NCBI GenBank assembly: GCA_028023455.1
Contig: JAQFVV010007224.1
Location: forward strand, 1-64,000
From: Epiperipatus broadwayi
Lineage: Eukaryota; Onychophora; Udeonychophora; Euonychophora; Peripatidae
DNA: 64,000 nucleotides
Direction of reading: 5' to 3'
The notes beneath the pieces were generated by a model that saw only the letters and a list, made by a program, of their open reading frames with translations, made no database searches and was not told the DNA's origin. The translations under genes were made by a program, and so were the position numbers. Below, piece after piece: positions 38,820 through 49,700 of the stretch (positions are counted from its first letter, which is position 1; each line of letters starts with the position of its first letter).

Positions 38820-38828
38820 ATATAAAAG
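38820..38828 (+). promoter_or_regulatory. TATA-box of copy A, with upstream CCAAT and TGACGT motifs
   Basis: atataaaag at 38820 is preceded by 'gtgacgta' near 38768 (CRE-like half site) and 'gaccaatg' near 38711. The same order CCAAT, TGACGT, TATA is found in copies B and C with a largely different intervening sequence. Conservation of order with sequence turnover suggests a true polymerase II promoter of the element. Activity is inferred. Confidence 0.5.
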
Positions 38829-40409
38829 CAAAATGATTATTATAATTGTTATCTTAGAGCTGTCTATGAATAGATCGTTATAACTAGCTATATTGCAGAT
38901 TTTCACGATGTGGAAGTCTGCAATAAATTTAATTTTCCGGACAACCAGCTGAGGCCTCTGGATGACAGTTCCTGACCAAATGCATGGCAAGTCGCAGTTT
39001 CATTTCAAAGAAGGACAAAATCTACTAAAGTGATCACGAAGATGGACTTCTCAATCTATTAAATCCGTAAAGTATGAACTATTGTATCTATCTAATAACT
39101 TTCCTAAAATTGCAAGTAATTAATAACTGAAAATAAGAACTCTTATCTGATTTAAAGAATGCAAATTCAATTATTGATATTTTTTTTTATGTAGAATGTT
39201 TAAGCAATCATTTCCAGTTCATTTTTTTTGTGTATATTATGTTTTAACTAAAATGTATTAAATTTTTAAAGTTGTTTATAGACGCTTGCATGGATTCGTT
39301 TGCGGTTAATTATATTTTGGTTTTCATATTTGATCAAAATATATAGACATTCGATAAATAATGATACCTTACGGTGAGTATCTAAAATGTATTTATTCGG
39401 ATGTCTTTTAAGTTATTGGTGACAACGCAAGTATCTTATGGTGAATACTATTGGGTTACTTATAAGTTTCCCTCTGCGATTGTCGGTATCAATAATTTTG
39501 TATTTTGATCGTTTATATTTATTTTGAAATGTTTTTGACCGTGGAATCTATGTAATCGATCTATACCCAACATTTTTAAACAAATCTGTGCGAACGTATT
39601 TAAATGTTAAAATTAAGTCGGGCGTGAATGGCTATATAGTTTTGTAAAGTTGTATTAAGGGAGGGTAATCTTAGGTTATTCATTTTGTAGTTGAATTGGT
39701 TCAATGGATTGGATATATTTGTGTAATTAGTAGATGTAGTTCCGCTACGGGCAGGATTATAGATATACGCCACACACCCTCTGTTTGCCTATGGATGGGT
39801 TTGTAAGTCGGCAGAAGACCGCAGTCCATTCCTATGGAGTTTTTAGTTTATTGATCTACTTGCCAACAGATGTCACATTCCTGTTGGTGGAGAGTCAATA
39901 TCTTCTCTATTTCTACTTATTGTTCAGATGCACATTCCTGACAATATGGTATTTTGTGTTGTCGTATCATGCTACATTGAATACATGAATGTATCAGATG
40001 GATTGGCGCCAATTTGGTTGCGAAATTTGTTGCCTAAGGTTAAATCAGGGAAGAATATTTTCCTTTCAAATGCAGACCTATGTAGTCCATTCATACTCGA
40101 CCCTCTAAATAAATAGTAAACTCATTATTTGAAATCTACTTAAATTTAGAAATAAAGTTCAATATAAAATTATAAACATTAAATTTATTCCTCAACATTT
40201 AAATATTATTTTATATGTGCGTAAATAAATATTTTTATGTGTTAATTTCTGGCAGTGGCTTTTATTCCTTTATATTTAAGATATAAAATTTATAGATTTT
40301 TATCTCTGCGTCTCCGCTGAGCTAGTGACTTGGGCTAACGATCGGAATATTTAAATAAAGTGGAATCTTAACAGCGCGTATCTGCCTACTTTATAAATTT
40401 TTCTAGGCT

Positions 40410-40432
40410 CAAATGCCTAGATGGCGCCCTGG
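40410..40432 (+). promoter_or_regulatory. Conserved hairpin and CTCF-like GCGCC motif near the 3' end of copy A
   Basis: ctaggc-tcaaat-gcctag is a perfect 6-bp stem with a 6-base loop, immediately followed by atggcgccctgg. CCTAGATGGCGCC resembles the core recognised by CTCF in animals (C-x-AG-x-TGGCGC). The block is present in all six copies (also near 4818, 6786, 52428, 60340-60363 and 62992-63015) and is among the best conserved parts of the family. Binding is inference. Confidence 0.35.
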
Positions 40433-41883
40433 TAGTTGCAGATATGGTTTTTGCGGTTAGATTCGATCTTCACTTTCATTCCGATCGGTACAATATATAT
40501 ATATGTGTGTGTGTGTGTGTTTACTCAAACAATTATATAGATTCATTTTTATTCCATTTCTTCTTTTTTTTAAGAACACATTTTTAAGCATTTCTTTTTA
40601 AACATTTACTCATATAAAATATTAAGACTCTTCCAGATTATTCCCTTATACTTTTCTTAAAATAAAAGTGCAAGCAATTTCATCAGTAGAGAATTCAGCA
40701 TGTATAATGTCTTTAGAATAACTTCTACCACCTTTAGGTATAGATTTATGCATTAATATCTTCTCATAATTTTTACCCATGAACTATATTCTTCAAATCA
40801 CAAATTAAAAGAAAAGCTGCAGCTGAGTAATCATTTTAGACTATTATTAATAGTATAAGCATTTTTTTAAAAATTCTTCCTTAAATAGTTGCTTTACAAA
40901 ATATTCTATTATATTAGTTTAGAAACAGATAAATTAACATAATGAAGAATGTTTTGGTTAGTGTCAGGCAAAATTAATATATTGTCTACGAAATTTTTAA
41001 AATATATAGCTTAGTCTCTATGCATTTTAATTTTCATAACATTTACCCTGTTTATGAGAAAACCAAGCAAATATAAACTGATAAATAGTCCTGCATAAGT
41101 AAAGTTCATAAATGAATAGAACAACTGTTTATGGTTTAAACTTATTTCGTAGTAGATATTATTTACATGGTTATTACTGAAGATAAAATAATTAATGACA
41201 ATGATAAAATTCCCTCATAGCATTTTTACAATAATTAAGAAAGCTAATTGAAGGTCAGATTTCAAAGAAATGAGTTACCTATCCTTAGCATCAGTGCATT
41301 GCAGGCATGAAGATACTTAGATATAATTTACATTGACTCATTGTAAATCAAGATTTTGTGAGTATTAATGTGTAATAAGAAATGTGGACTTAATCAGTGA
41401 AGTATTTAATAGCTTCACGCTCTTAGATCTAACCGCTTCGCTTCACCTATTTAAATAGAAAATAGGTTGAAGTAAAGAAGAGTTCTCACTTTTTCTTCCA
41501 AAGCATAAGCTTGTGGTTAAGACCTGTAGAGGTACCTAATATTGCATTTTTACATGCATATTGTTGAGGTTAAAGCCTTACTAAATATTACTTAGTAATC
41601 AATGTGCGTTGAAATAAATTTAAAATTATAACACTTTTGAAAGAAAATAATATTTTTTTTTTTAAAAATTAATGCTTACAAACTTGTGCCTGAGAAGATT
41701 TCAGAGCAATTTTAAAAAACACTTTTCAGGACCGACCTAAAATAAACAAAACTTTTTTTTATTGTCAATTTTCTTTGCAAGCCTCTCCAAATTTTCAGTT
41801 GCCAATTTCTTTTTTAATAGACAATAATCAAAACTTATTTTTTTAACTGTACTTTTTTAAAAAACCCATCTATAAGACAATCA

Positions 41884-42133
41884 CTAAACATTGCATGATC
41901 ACTATCTCATACTAGCACATAATTGTTATTAAACAATTCAAAACAAAGCAAAAACTCTCAGATCCAAGGCTCCTCACTGATGAAGGCCGCAAGCCAGAAA
42001 CTAGTCTGTGGATATTGGATGAGTAGGTACTAGATAGGTATTTTATGCACAGCCTTCTGGCATCCATTGGTTTCTTTTGTTAGCACAAGATTGCACTACT
42101 ATATGGAGAGTTTTTGCTTTGTTTTGAATTGTT
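41884..42133 (+). mobile_element. 250-bp insertion with 13-bp target-site duplication and 29-bp inverted repeats
   Basis: Flanked by tataagacaatca at 41871-41883 and again at 42134-42146, a perfect 13-bp duplication (the last base of the right inverted arm overlaps it). S1 lacks this sequence: the corresponding empty site lies near 935-965, between matching flanks. Inside are perfect 29-bp inverted arms (41931-41959 and 42106-42134, starting aaacaattcaaaac) enclosing a hammerhead-like core at 41962-42020. A 13-bp duplication points to target-primed retroposition, and hammerheads with minimal stem III are known from Penelope-like elements and retrozymes. A short non-autonomous derivative of such an element is the best guess. 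It has no coding capacity. Confidence 0.7.
41962..42020 (+). ncRNA. Candidate type I hammerhead ribozyme
   Basis: Core boxes are CTGATGA (41977-41983) and GAAA (41997-42000), with cleavage triplet GTC (42004-42006). Stem I is atccaa (41962-41967) with ttggat (42015-42020) and tcctca (41971-41976) with tgtgga (42007-42012, one U-U mismatch), separated by an internal loop GGC/UA. Stem II is GGC/GCC with loop CGCAA. The A-A pair where a G-C usually closes stem II onto the core is a defect. Stem III is minimal: ACTAGT is self-complementary, so a dimer could share a 6-bp stem III, as described for other minimal-stem-III hammerheads. No cleavage can be shown from sequence. The long stem I makes chance less likely. 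Confidence 0.5.
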
Positions 42134-42960
42134 TATAAGACAATCAATTAATAAATGATGTCAGATTAATTTAGATATTGCAACTTTCTCTCATGTAATA
42201 AAAAATAAATACTATATAAAAAATACTGAAATAAAATTAAACTTATCTTATTTATTAATTGAAATATCTTAGGATATCTATATCCCAAAATTTAAATTAA
42301 TAATTATTTTAGTTATCAGATTTACTTTTAAGCTAATATTTTTATTACTTGTTTATTTATTTTTAATGAGTTGATATAACTTAAAAATAAAAATAATTAA
42401 TTAATAGTAAAATAAGTTTTATACCTCACATGCATGTACAAACACAACAGGAAGTGACATTTTAAACCTTTAACTTAACTTATAATTTACTTTTATATAG
42501 TGAATTAGAACTTATAATAATTACAAATAAAATATTTGAAAATATTAAATATTAAAATAACATTTAACAAGTTTAAGGCTAACTTATACTAAAATTTAAT
42601 TATTATCTGGGTGTTTTAGAAAACATTTTAAAAACTGACTTTAAATTAATTTTACATTCTCTACTCTATTTGTTATATAAACTCAATTATTATACTATAA
42701 AATAAAAATATTTCTTGGCACATATAATAACACAATCCTATTATTTTAAATAATAAGTAACATTCATTCTAAGAAATATAAATTATTATATCAGTAATAA
42801 TTACAGTCATATGTTTACTTTGCACATAAGCTATACTAACTTTTTACATATAACAACATTATTAACTATTTCATACCCTATTTATTAGTTAACTTTTTAT
42901 AAATCAACTAAATGTGCAAAATAACCAATTTCTGTGTTTACTTGTTTTTTTTTTAAAAAG

Positions 42961-43019
42961 GGTACTTTCCCTCCACTGGACAAGCCACCAGATGACACTG
43001 CAGAACCACCAAGAAGCCT
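42961..43019 (+). CDS. Candidate internal coding exon (59 bp) of an unidentified host gene
   Basis: The segment is about half G+C in a region that is otherwise about one quarter. It is preceded by a T-rich tract and AG (cttgttttttttttaaaaag) and followed by GTAAGTGA, a near-perfect metazoan splice donor. One frame is open throughout and reads GTFPPLDKPPDDTAEPPRS plus two bases of the next codon, a proline- and acid-rich peptide with none of the low-complexity bias of AT-rich shadows. The other two forward frames are less protein-like. No neighbouring exon was recognised, so it would lie between very long introns. I do not recognise the protein. It lies just beyond the S1/S2 homology. Confidence 0.4.
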
Positions 43020-43039
43020 GTAAGTGATAAATTTCTATA

Positions 43040-43345
43040 CAAAAATGGCTCAAATCTCTGAAATTTAAATTTAAAATACCTGAGGTGAGAAATGCAAAAT
43101 TGCTGAAATCTATGAAAAATTAAAACGAAATAAATTGAAATTTAAAATGCCTGAAGCAAGAAATGCAAAATCATTTAAACTGATGAAAAATTAAAATGCA
43201 AAAATCATTGAAATCGATGGAAAGTTAAAACACCTAAGGTGAAAAATTTCTATCCAAAAATGCCTGAAACATTGATGGAAAAATAAAATGCAAAAATCAC
43301 TGACATGTATGGAAAATTAGAACATCTGAGGTAAGAAATGGTTAG
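43040..43345. repeat. Imperfect minisatellite-like repeats
   Basis: A unit of roughly 50-90 bp built from 'aaatgcaaaa', 'tgaaat(c)gatg', 'gaaaaattaaaa' and 'cctgaggtgagaaatg' recurs about five times (around 43080, 43140, 43190, 43240 and 43295) with substitutions and length changes. It directly follows the candidate exon. It contains several GTGAG and GTAAG strings that could act as decoy splice donors. Confidence 0.65.
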
Positions 43346-44433
43346 AACCCCCCCCCTGCATAAAGAGTTCAATGAAAAGTCCAACAAAAACACACTAAAT
43401 CTCCAAAAAATAAAATAAAAACTATAATAAAAGCCTATGAAATTAAACAAAAACATAGGAAATCTCAAAAAAAAAAGATGACTATTTAATAATGGTGGTA
43501 ATATAGTACATTTGAAAAAAATTACCTGACTTTCAACACTATAATGATGACAAGTATAATAATTCACATTAAATATAGATAACAATGAGCTCATAGCTAT
43601 TTGAAAAATAGAAGTAGTTATAAAATGTAAAAACAACAGCATGGCGGGATTTTTTTTAAAAAAAGAATCATTCTGAGCTAGTACTTTTATCTAACTAACA
43701 GATATAATAATAATTCAAACCTTAATGTGAAGACTAATACATACTATGTAAATAATGTTCATATTAACTACAGTCTTCATCCTGAATTTTATTACAGAAT
43801 ATCATCAATAGCATCATTAGAGTTTAAATTAAGTTAATATGTTACTCTTTTATTAGTTTATATCAAAATTATTGCATCACACATATATAAAATCAGCAAT
43901 ATAGAAATAAAATAATCTGAATAGAAAATAGAATTTCAAGAAATTAAAATAGATAACCAATTTCCCTAGAGAATGAGTTGATCATTCAGTGACTTCGGTC
44001 TAGGAGATCGTTCAAATTTTTTATCCTTGCAAAATCAGATTTGGGCATTCCTAGATCCCTCCCTTAGTGACAAAGTATGGGATTTATATATTAAATTTTT
44101 CCCATCTTGATCGCGTTTTCTTTCACTTAAAGTTTGTTATTTTTAAAATTAAAAATTAACATTTAACTTATGCACAATTTTGAAATGTAGATAGAAACTA
44201 AAAAAATAGTGTAAACATTTTTGGTACTATTTCTTCTCTAAATAAATTTCCAGAAATCGGGTCACATGACAGATTGATGATACCAGTTTTGCCACAAGTA
44301 AATTAATCTCTACATTTCTAAAATCAACAAGTGTATTTTTTTAAGATTATCCCTGACTAAAGAGTAAAAAGAAAATGGAAGTATTTTTTTTAAAAAAGGA
44401 AAATAATAGATTTTTTCATTTTAAATTATAAAT
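43346..44433. other. AT-rich DNA without recognisable genes
   Basis: It includes a run of nine C near 43349. The 130-codon minus-strand frame at 43250-43642 is F/L/I/S-rich, overlaps the minisatellite and shows no family motif, so it is not called. No repeat partner recognised. Confidence 0.5.
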
Positions 44434-44667
44434 CAGTAATATCAAAAAATTAAAAATCCTGTTTTTTCTTTTTAAAAACTTTATTTTCTTATATCAATAC
44501 TGAACGTATATTTATATAATACAAAACTCCAAAGTTTCAACTGTTTTTATCTTCTTAAGAGTCATTTTTGGAGTTTTGTATTATATAAATATGTTCAGTA
44601 TTGATATAAGAAAATAAAGTATTTGAAAAGAAAAAGAAGAAGGATTTTTAATTTGTTGATATTATTG
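44434..44667. repeat. Foldback repeat with arms of about 100 bp
   Basis: The left arm (44434-44533) ends 'acaaaactccaaa'; the right arm (44566-44667) begins 'tttttggagttttgta'. 'cttatatcaatactgaac' on the left pairs with 'gttcagtattgatataag' on the right. The spacer is about 32 bp. The outer part (attaaaaatcc versus ggatttttaat) pairs as well. It has no sequence in common with the foldbacks at 21625 or 34187. MITE-like, with no evident TSD. Confidence 0.8.
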
Positions 44668-45099
44668 GAGAACATATATATTTTAAAAAAAAAAGTGATT
44701 GTATATTTGCTGTGTTATAATATATGATTATAAATCAAATCATTTATATATATATATATATATGCATTTTCTCAAAATATGAAATTTGACTAATCAAGTT
44801 CAATTGGGAAAGCATTTGAGTACTGCAGGTGGAGAAAGGAATTTTATGTCCACCCACTGCATTTGATATCACATGGCTACCTGCTGCATATAATAACTTT
44901 AATTTTAATAGTACTAAATTTATCATACTATAATCCACATATTCATACTATCTGAGTTTGCAGTGTTTAAATAATTTTCAATCTTTTATTTTTTTAATAA
45001 ACGCTTTGTAGAAATCTTAAATAATAAATTAATCTCTTAAGTACTTTATTATGACGTAATTATAAAAAATTAAATATAATAACATTCAAATTTTCAGTG

Positions 45100-46940
45100 T
45101 AATGAAGTATGCTTTATGATGGTGATTATGATTGTGAATGCATTTCTGGAAGTTGTAGAATCCTCAAAACATTGAGACACAGACTAGGCTTTTATTTAAA
45201 AATTATAACAGTTTATTAACAGTAATAATTATAAAACGTATTTGCATAATTTACATCCCCGTAGCACTTCCTTTTCTCTAGTAGTAACAAAATACAAAAT
45301 GTAAAATATTCTCCCATTATTATAAGATGGAATACACAACTGCTACGGCATTCTTGTATTTGGCAATAAGTGACTCTACTGTTCTGACTATTACGAAGCT
45401 ATAGACCATATTTAATACTATAAACAATTATTAACTGATTATTTATATTAAACTCTAACAAATTTTCTTTGCTTTAATTCTAACTGGAGATTATATTCAC
45501 TAATATATCTTTACAGATACTGGTCGTAAATAACTCTCTAGCTAAGCAATTAATTTATAAATTCGGTATTAGTTTGAGCAACTTAATATGCTTTAATAGA
45601 CTATTTTAAGTTTTAAACTATTGTATATCCAATGTCTCCAAACAAGAGCAATATTTTATTTAGCTTACCAGTCCAGCAAAGATCTTCTTTGCTGTAATCT
45701 GAAAATTCGATGCACACTGTTTATCACAAATAAAAGATATTTTATTTCTAAATTTGAAATTCAAAGTCTATTATTTTAATGGCTCTTAATCAATTATATA
45801 AAGCTGAGCTAGGCGTAATACATCCTACAACAGATTATATTTAACGCTTACAAGCTATAAAGAAATTATGAACTCATTCTATGACCCTACCAGCAAAATT
45901 AACATTCTTTATTCTTAGTATTCTTTAACAAATATACAACCGTAAGAAAAAGAATTCGGAATCAAGATAAGTGTTGGCAATGACCCATAAAATAAAAGCT
46001 CCTTTTCGTAAGGGCTGCAATATGCTAGGACTCGTCACTGGGCATATAAATATCGATGGGTTTGCACAAAGCACTATTACCATTAACACAAAATCATCTT
46101 ATGGTTGTAACATAAACATAGGGTGGGAAATTCATTCACAACTTCTAACGACTTTAAATTCTAACAACTACTTAATGAGCGAGGTATCCTCCAGCTCAAC
46201 TAACCTGGTAGTGAAAACTCAATCAACTCCAAGCATACAAGAGGGTAACAACCAATCCACACACATATAATAATTTAAACTAAACTACTCTTATACATAT
46301 ACTATTACACTGATGTATTAGCCAATAATTTTATAAGCTTAAATATGCTTACACATAATATAAATTTAGGTCTTTAATAATAAAAATAAGAATTGAGTAT
46401 CGTTTATAATAAATTTCTATCAACTCATGGATATATCTTTTCTCAACAACATGCATTCAAAGTTAAAAACATATCAATTTTATTGAATTAAAGTCTACAC
46501 TAATAACTCGTTCTAATAAATAGCTTCTCTTTCGTATCAGTAGTCTAAAGCAATATTTTATTATTCGTAAGAACGCATATTTTAAAAACTACTAAGCTAA
46601 CTTACTTTAAAAAAATAAATATTTCACTAACACTTACCTTAGACGTATAATAAATGGTTCTATAAAACATTAAATGAATGGCATATAAACAAGTAACACT
46701 TAATAAAAAAAATACTTATAGCCTTTCTTTTCAGCATAGTCATCCCAAGTGTGTTTCATATTCCTTTAGTGGCAATTATCCCATAATAATTATGTGTGTA
46801 CACATTCGACAATTAATCCCTGGCAATTTAAGAGAACATTTTATTAATTAATGCATACGATTTTTATGTTTAAGAATGACGATTATTTCCCTTTCCTTAT
46901 AGGCAATTAGTATTAAACTAACACATTCTTTCAAATACCT
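45100..46940. other. Uncharacterised region, possibly a decayed LTR; 99-codon frame at 45971-46270
   Basis: No homologue was recognised. The plus-strand frame 45971-46270 has balanced composition for this window (segment HINIDGFAQSTITINTKSSY) but no domain I can name with confidence and no splice or promoter support. On the minus strand, AATAAA motifs near 45205-45230 followed by 'ctagtctgtgtctcaatg' and a TATA-like 'tatttatatgccc' near 46035 could be parts of a long terminal repeat. Neither reading is strong. Confidence 0.25.
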
Positions 46941-47055
<115 letters not shown>

Positions 47056-47382
47056 TACCATTAGAATATAATTTCATTAGCTTCGTTTTAATTCATTCTG
47101 CTAACGAATCAGTCTTTCGTTCAAAGCTGATTTTACTTGAGGTATTTTTATATAAATTCTAGTAGTATATTTGTTGAAAATTCTTGAGAGTTTATAATAT
47201 TTCAGTTTGATAAACATGCAAATACTCTTTCACGTAACAACTATTTAACTTTTATTGATAGATAATATTTATGATGCAGACAACATTTTTAGGCCTGATT
47301 TAGCATATACATTTGTATCCTAGTTCAGTGTTAAAACTTTCTTGTTTAATAATTATTTTCTTTTTATAACTTTTGTAACACA

Positions 47383-47415
<33 letters not shown>

Positions 47416-49700
47416 TATCCATCGTGAGAATTAAAACAAACATTCATTAAGTTTTTGATTTCCATACTTTTATCGAAGTAAAATTTTGTCTTCAGCCGAT
47501 GTAGCTCTACTTTCCGATTGATTGATGCATTGACGGTTGTATTAAACATCATGATGATGATCAACTAATCAATATATACCCCATACGAGGAGTTCAAGCA
47601 CGAACCATATTTACAAAACAATATAAATTTTGATTCAAATTTTAGTCAGATTGAGCCAGGAAGGACTATAAAACTTTCTATTAGTTTAAATTAATGATTT
47701 TTACATCCAAACGAGTTACATGTTTGAAAATGAAGAAGCCCCTACCTAGAAAATGGCTAAGTTTTATAGATCCCTGCTGTCAATCAAACCATTTATTCCG
47801 ATTTTAATTGGTTATCTACTATTGTTTTTAAATTAATTATTGACACTTAGACTGAAATCACATGATTTTTGTCAAATTTTTTTTTCCTTCTCCAGACGAA
47901 AACCAGCTTGAAAGAACAAAAATATTTTTTTTTAAAAAACAGGAAAAAAAAATATAACAGACTGATTTTAAACTCGAGATTTTGAATGAGAATCAGCTTC
48001 TACGGATTTGAAATTAATATAAAATGATCGCTCTTTCAACCAGCTTTCCACCGATGCCATACATATCCAACAATAATTAATAGTTATTTCTGTAATTATA
48101 ATTTTACATGTATTCACTTCACACATTCGCACACGCAATTCTGCTTGAACGCTTTTATTAACCTTTGATGTCTTATACAAACTTCTTCCATAAATATTCT
48201 GTAGCTAAACTTTTACTTCCCTAATCGATTTGATTTTCATCATCCAATTTCTTACTAACTAAAATCATATTTACTTTCTAAATTAGTTACCCCTTCCTTC
48301 TAATTCATCAAAACTTGTAATAATTATTTATTAAACAATCTTAACTCATAAACTAGATTAAATTTGAGCGTTTATGATACTTTAAATCTCTATTATATCT
48401 ACTTTACATATAAACGATTTTTAATCCAAGCATTTATAAATGACATTTCATTATGTATTAAATAATTTATGCACATTTATTTAAACTTTTATTTTGATCG
48501 AAGATTACTGCTTTTTAATTAATTATATATAAAATTTATTGAGGAAAATTTTGATCTAAATTATTGTTAACAAAATTAGCTTAAAACTAAGGAATCTTTG
48601 GTTACACTCAAAGGTTGCTACAAACATATTTTAACAGTTTTATACAGCACAATGAGTGGTAAAAAAGTATAAACTATTAAAAATAAGTTTTGATTTATTC
48701 TTGATTTGGCAAAATTTGGTATATGGTTTACCACATTAGAATTAAAATGTCAATCTACAGGAATTATTTTAGCTTCTCTGTATTCTTTATTAATTCTTTT
48801 CAGTTAATGCTAGCTAACATAAAACATGGATGTGTAACTGACAATTCTAACTGATATAATTCATGGAGAAAAAATATCTCCTTATATATAAAAGAGCTGC
48901 TTTAACAGATTGATAACATAGTGATTGATAATAGTAAAAGAGAAAAAAATCAATTTAACTTCCCTCTGGTCATAGGCTTTTAATATCTACATTAAACAGA
49001 TATATAACTGGTGCTGAACTAAACAATAATATACTTTTATATAGACTTTCTGTATAAACAAGCAATAGTCATTGAATTGTAACTCACTGAATTAGATTTT
49101 GAATGATACGCAAATGCTCTCGATTCACCCACATAATGTAAATAGTAACACTCTGTGTTACAATGAAAAAGAGTTATTGAATTATTATGTTAATGCAAAA
49201 TTTAATTCTCCTCTCACAGAAAATGTGAATACTTCTCTTATAAAAAGTCAAAATAAAAGAAATGAGAGAAAAAGTCTACAAATAAATGATCAATTCCTTT
49301 ATAAAATTTCAATTGCACCAATACTATCTTTGAATCGTAGTCTTCAGCGACAAAGTTAGAAATCAGTCAGCATGGAGATAAAAAGTTTATTGTTTCCCAC
49401 ATTGTTGATCTTTGTTTCATCAAGATTACATTTGATGACTCTAGATTATAATGAATATAATTGCTCTTAAAAGTACAAATATATATACTTCAAAATTAGA
49501 TCTTTTCCGATTTAAGCAATAATTTTTTTACTAACATAACTTATGTAGAAGATCTAAATATTGATTCTGCTACATAACTCCCATACATATTCAACCATGA
49601 AGCTATTTTCTAACATTTTCGCAATATAATTAGTTTTCTTGAATAAAAATGTTTACTATTGAGTTAAAATAGTTCTCTTTTCTAGTGTTGCTATTTCTAG
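47416..49700. other. AT-rich DNA without a recognisable gene
   Basis: The frame 49099-49359 (86 codons, N/S/K-rich) has no known motif. The frame 47968-48180 on the minus strand is likewise unassigned. Both could be pieces of a decayed retroelement whose pol may lie at 51100-52140, but that link is weak. Confidence 0.3.

Larger units (their letters stand above)
38355..40493 (+). mobile_element. TGTAAC-family repeat, copy A (about 2.14 kb)
   Basis: Inserted in S2 at a (TA)n tract. It begins 'ttgtaacgatatata' with the second arm 'tcgttaca' 20 bp inside, and ends 'gatcggtacaa'. The first ~340 bp match copies 58393 and 61014 almost exactly. The promoter-side module (38700-39000) instead matches copy F, and 39270 onward matches copies C, D and E. 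AATAAA-type motifs occur near 38920, 40108 and elsewhere. Short frames such as 39785-39988 and 39928-40116 recur in copy C only because the DNA repeats; they are not conserved full-length. Confidence 0.85.
36071..42910 (-). repeat. S2: second, inverted copy of the S1 repeat, interrupted by two insertions
   Basis: This aligns in reverse with 1-4773. Three blocks are continuous with S1: 36071-38354, 40494-41883 and 42134 to about 42910. Between them lie TGTAAC-family copy A (38355-40493) and a 250-bp hammerhead-bearing insertion (41884-42133), neither of which is in S1. A (TA)n tract at 37541-37598 is also inserted relative to S1, where the flanking 'ttcagctttgtggagta' near 3290 reads through. 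Similarity fades just before the candidate exon at 42961. No protein frame is conserved between S1 and S2. Confidence 0.75.

Noticed and set aside
39785-40116. Frames sharing MPMDG and LPKVKSGKNIF with 62372-62813
   Set aside because: They are produced by the near-identical 3' halves of TGTAAC copies A and C. They are out of phase with each other and not open in copies B, D or E.
43250-43642. 130-codon minus-strand frame
   Set aside because: F/L/I-rich, overlaps a minisatellite and a homopolymer run, and has no motif or partner; typical shadow in AT-rich DNA.
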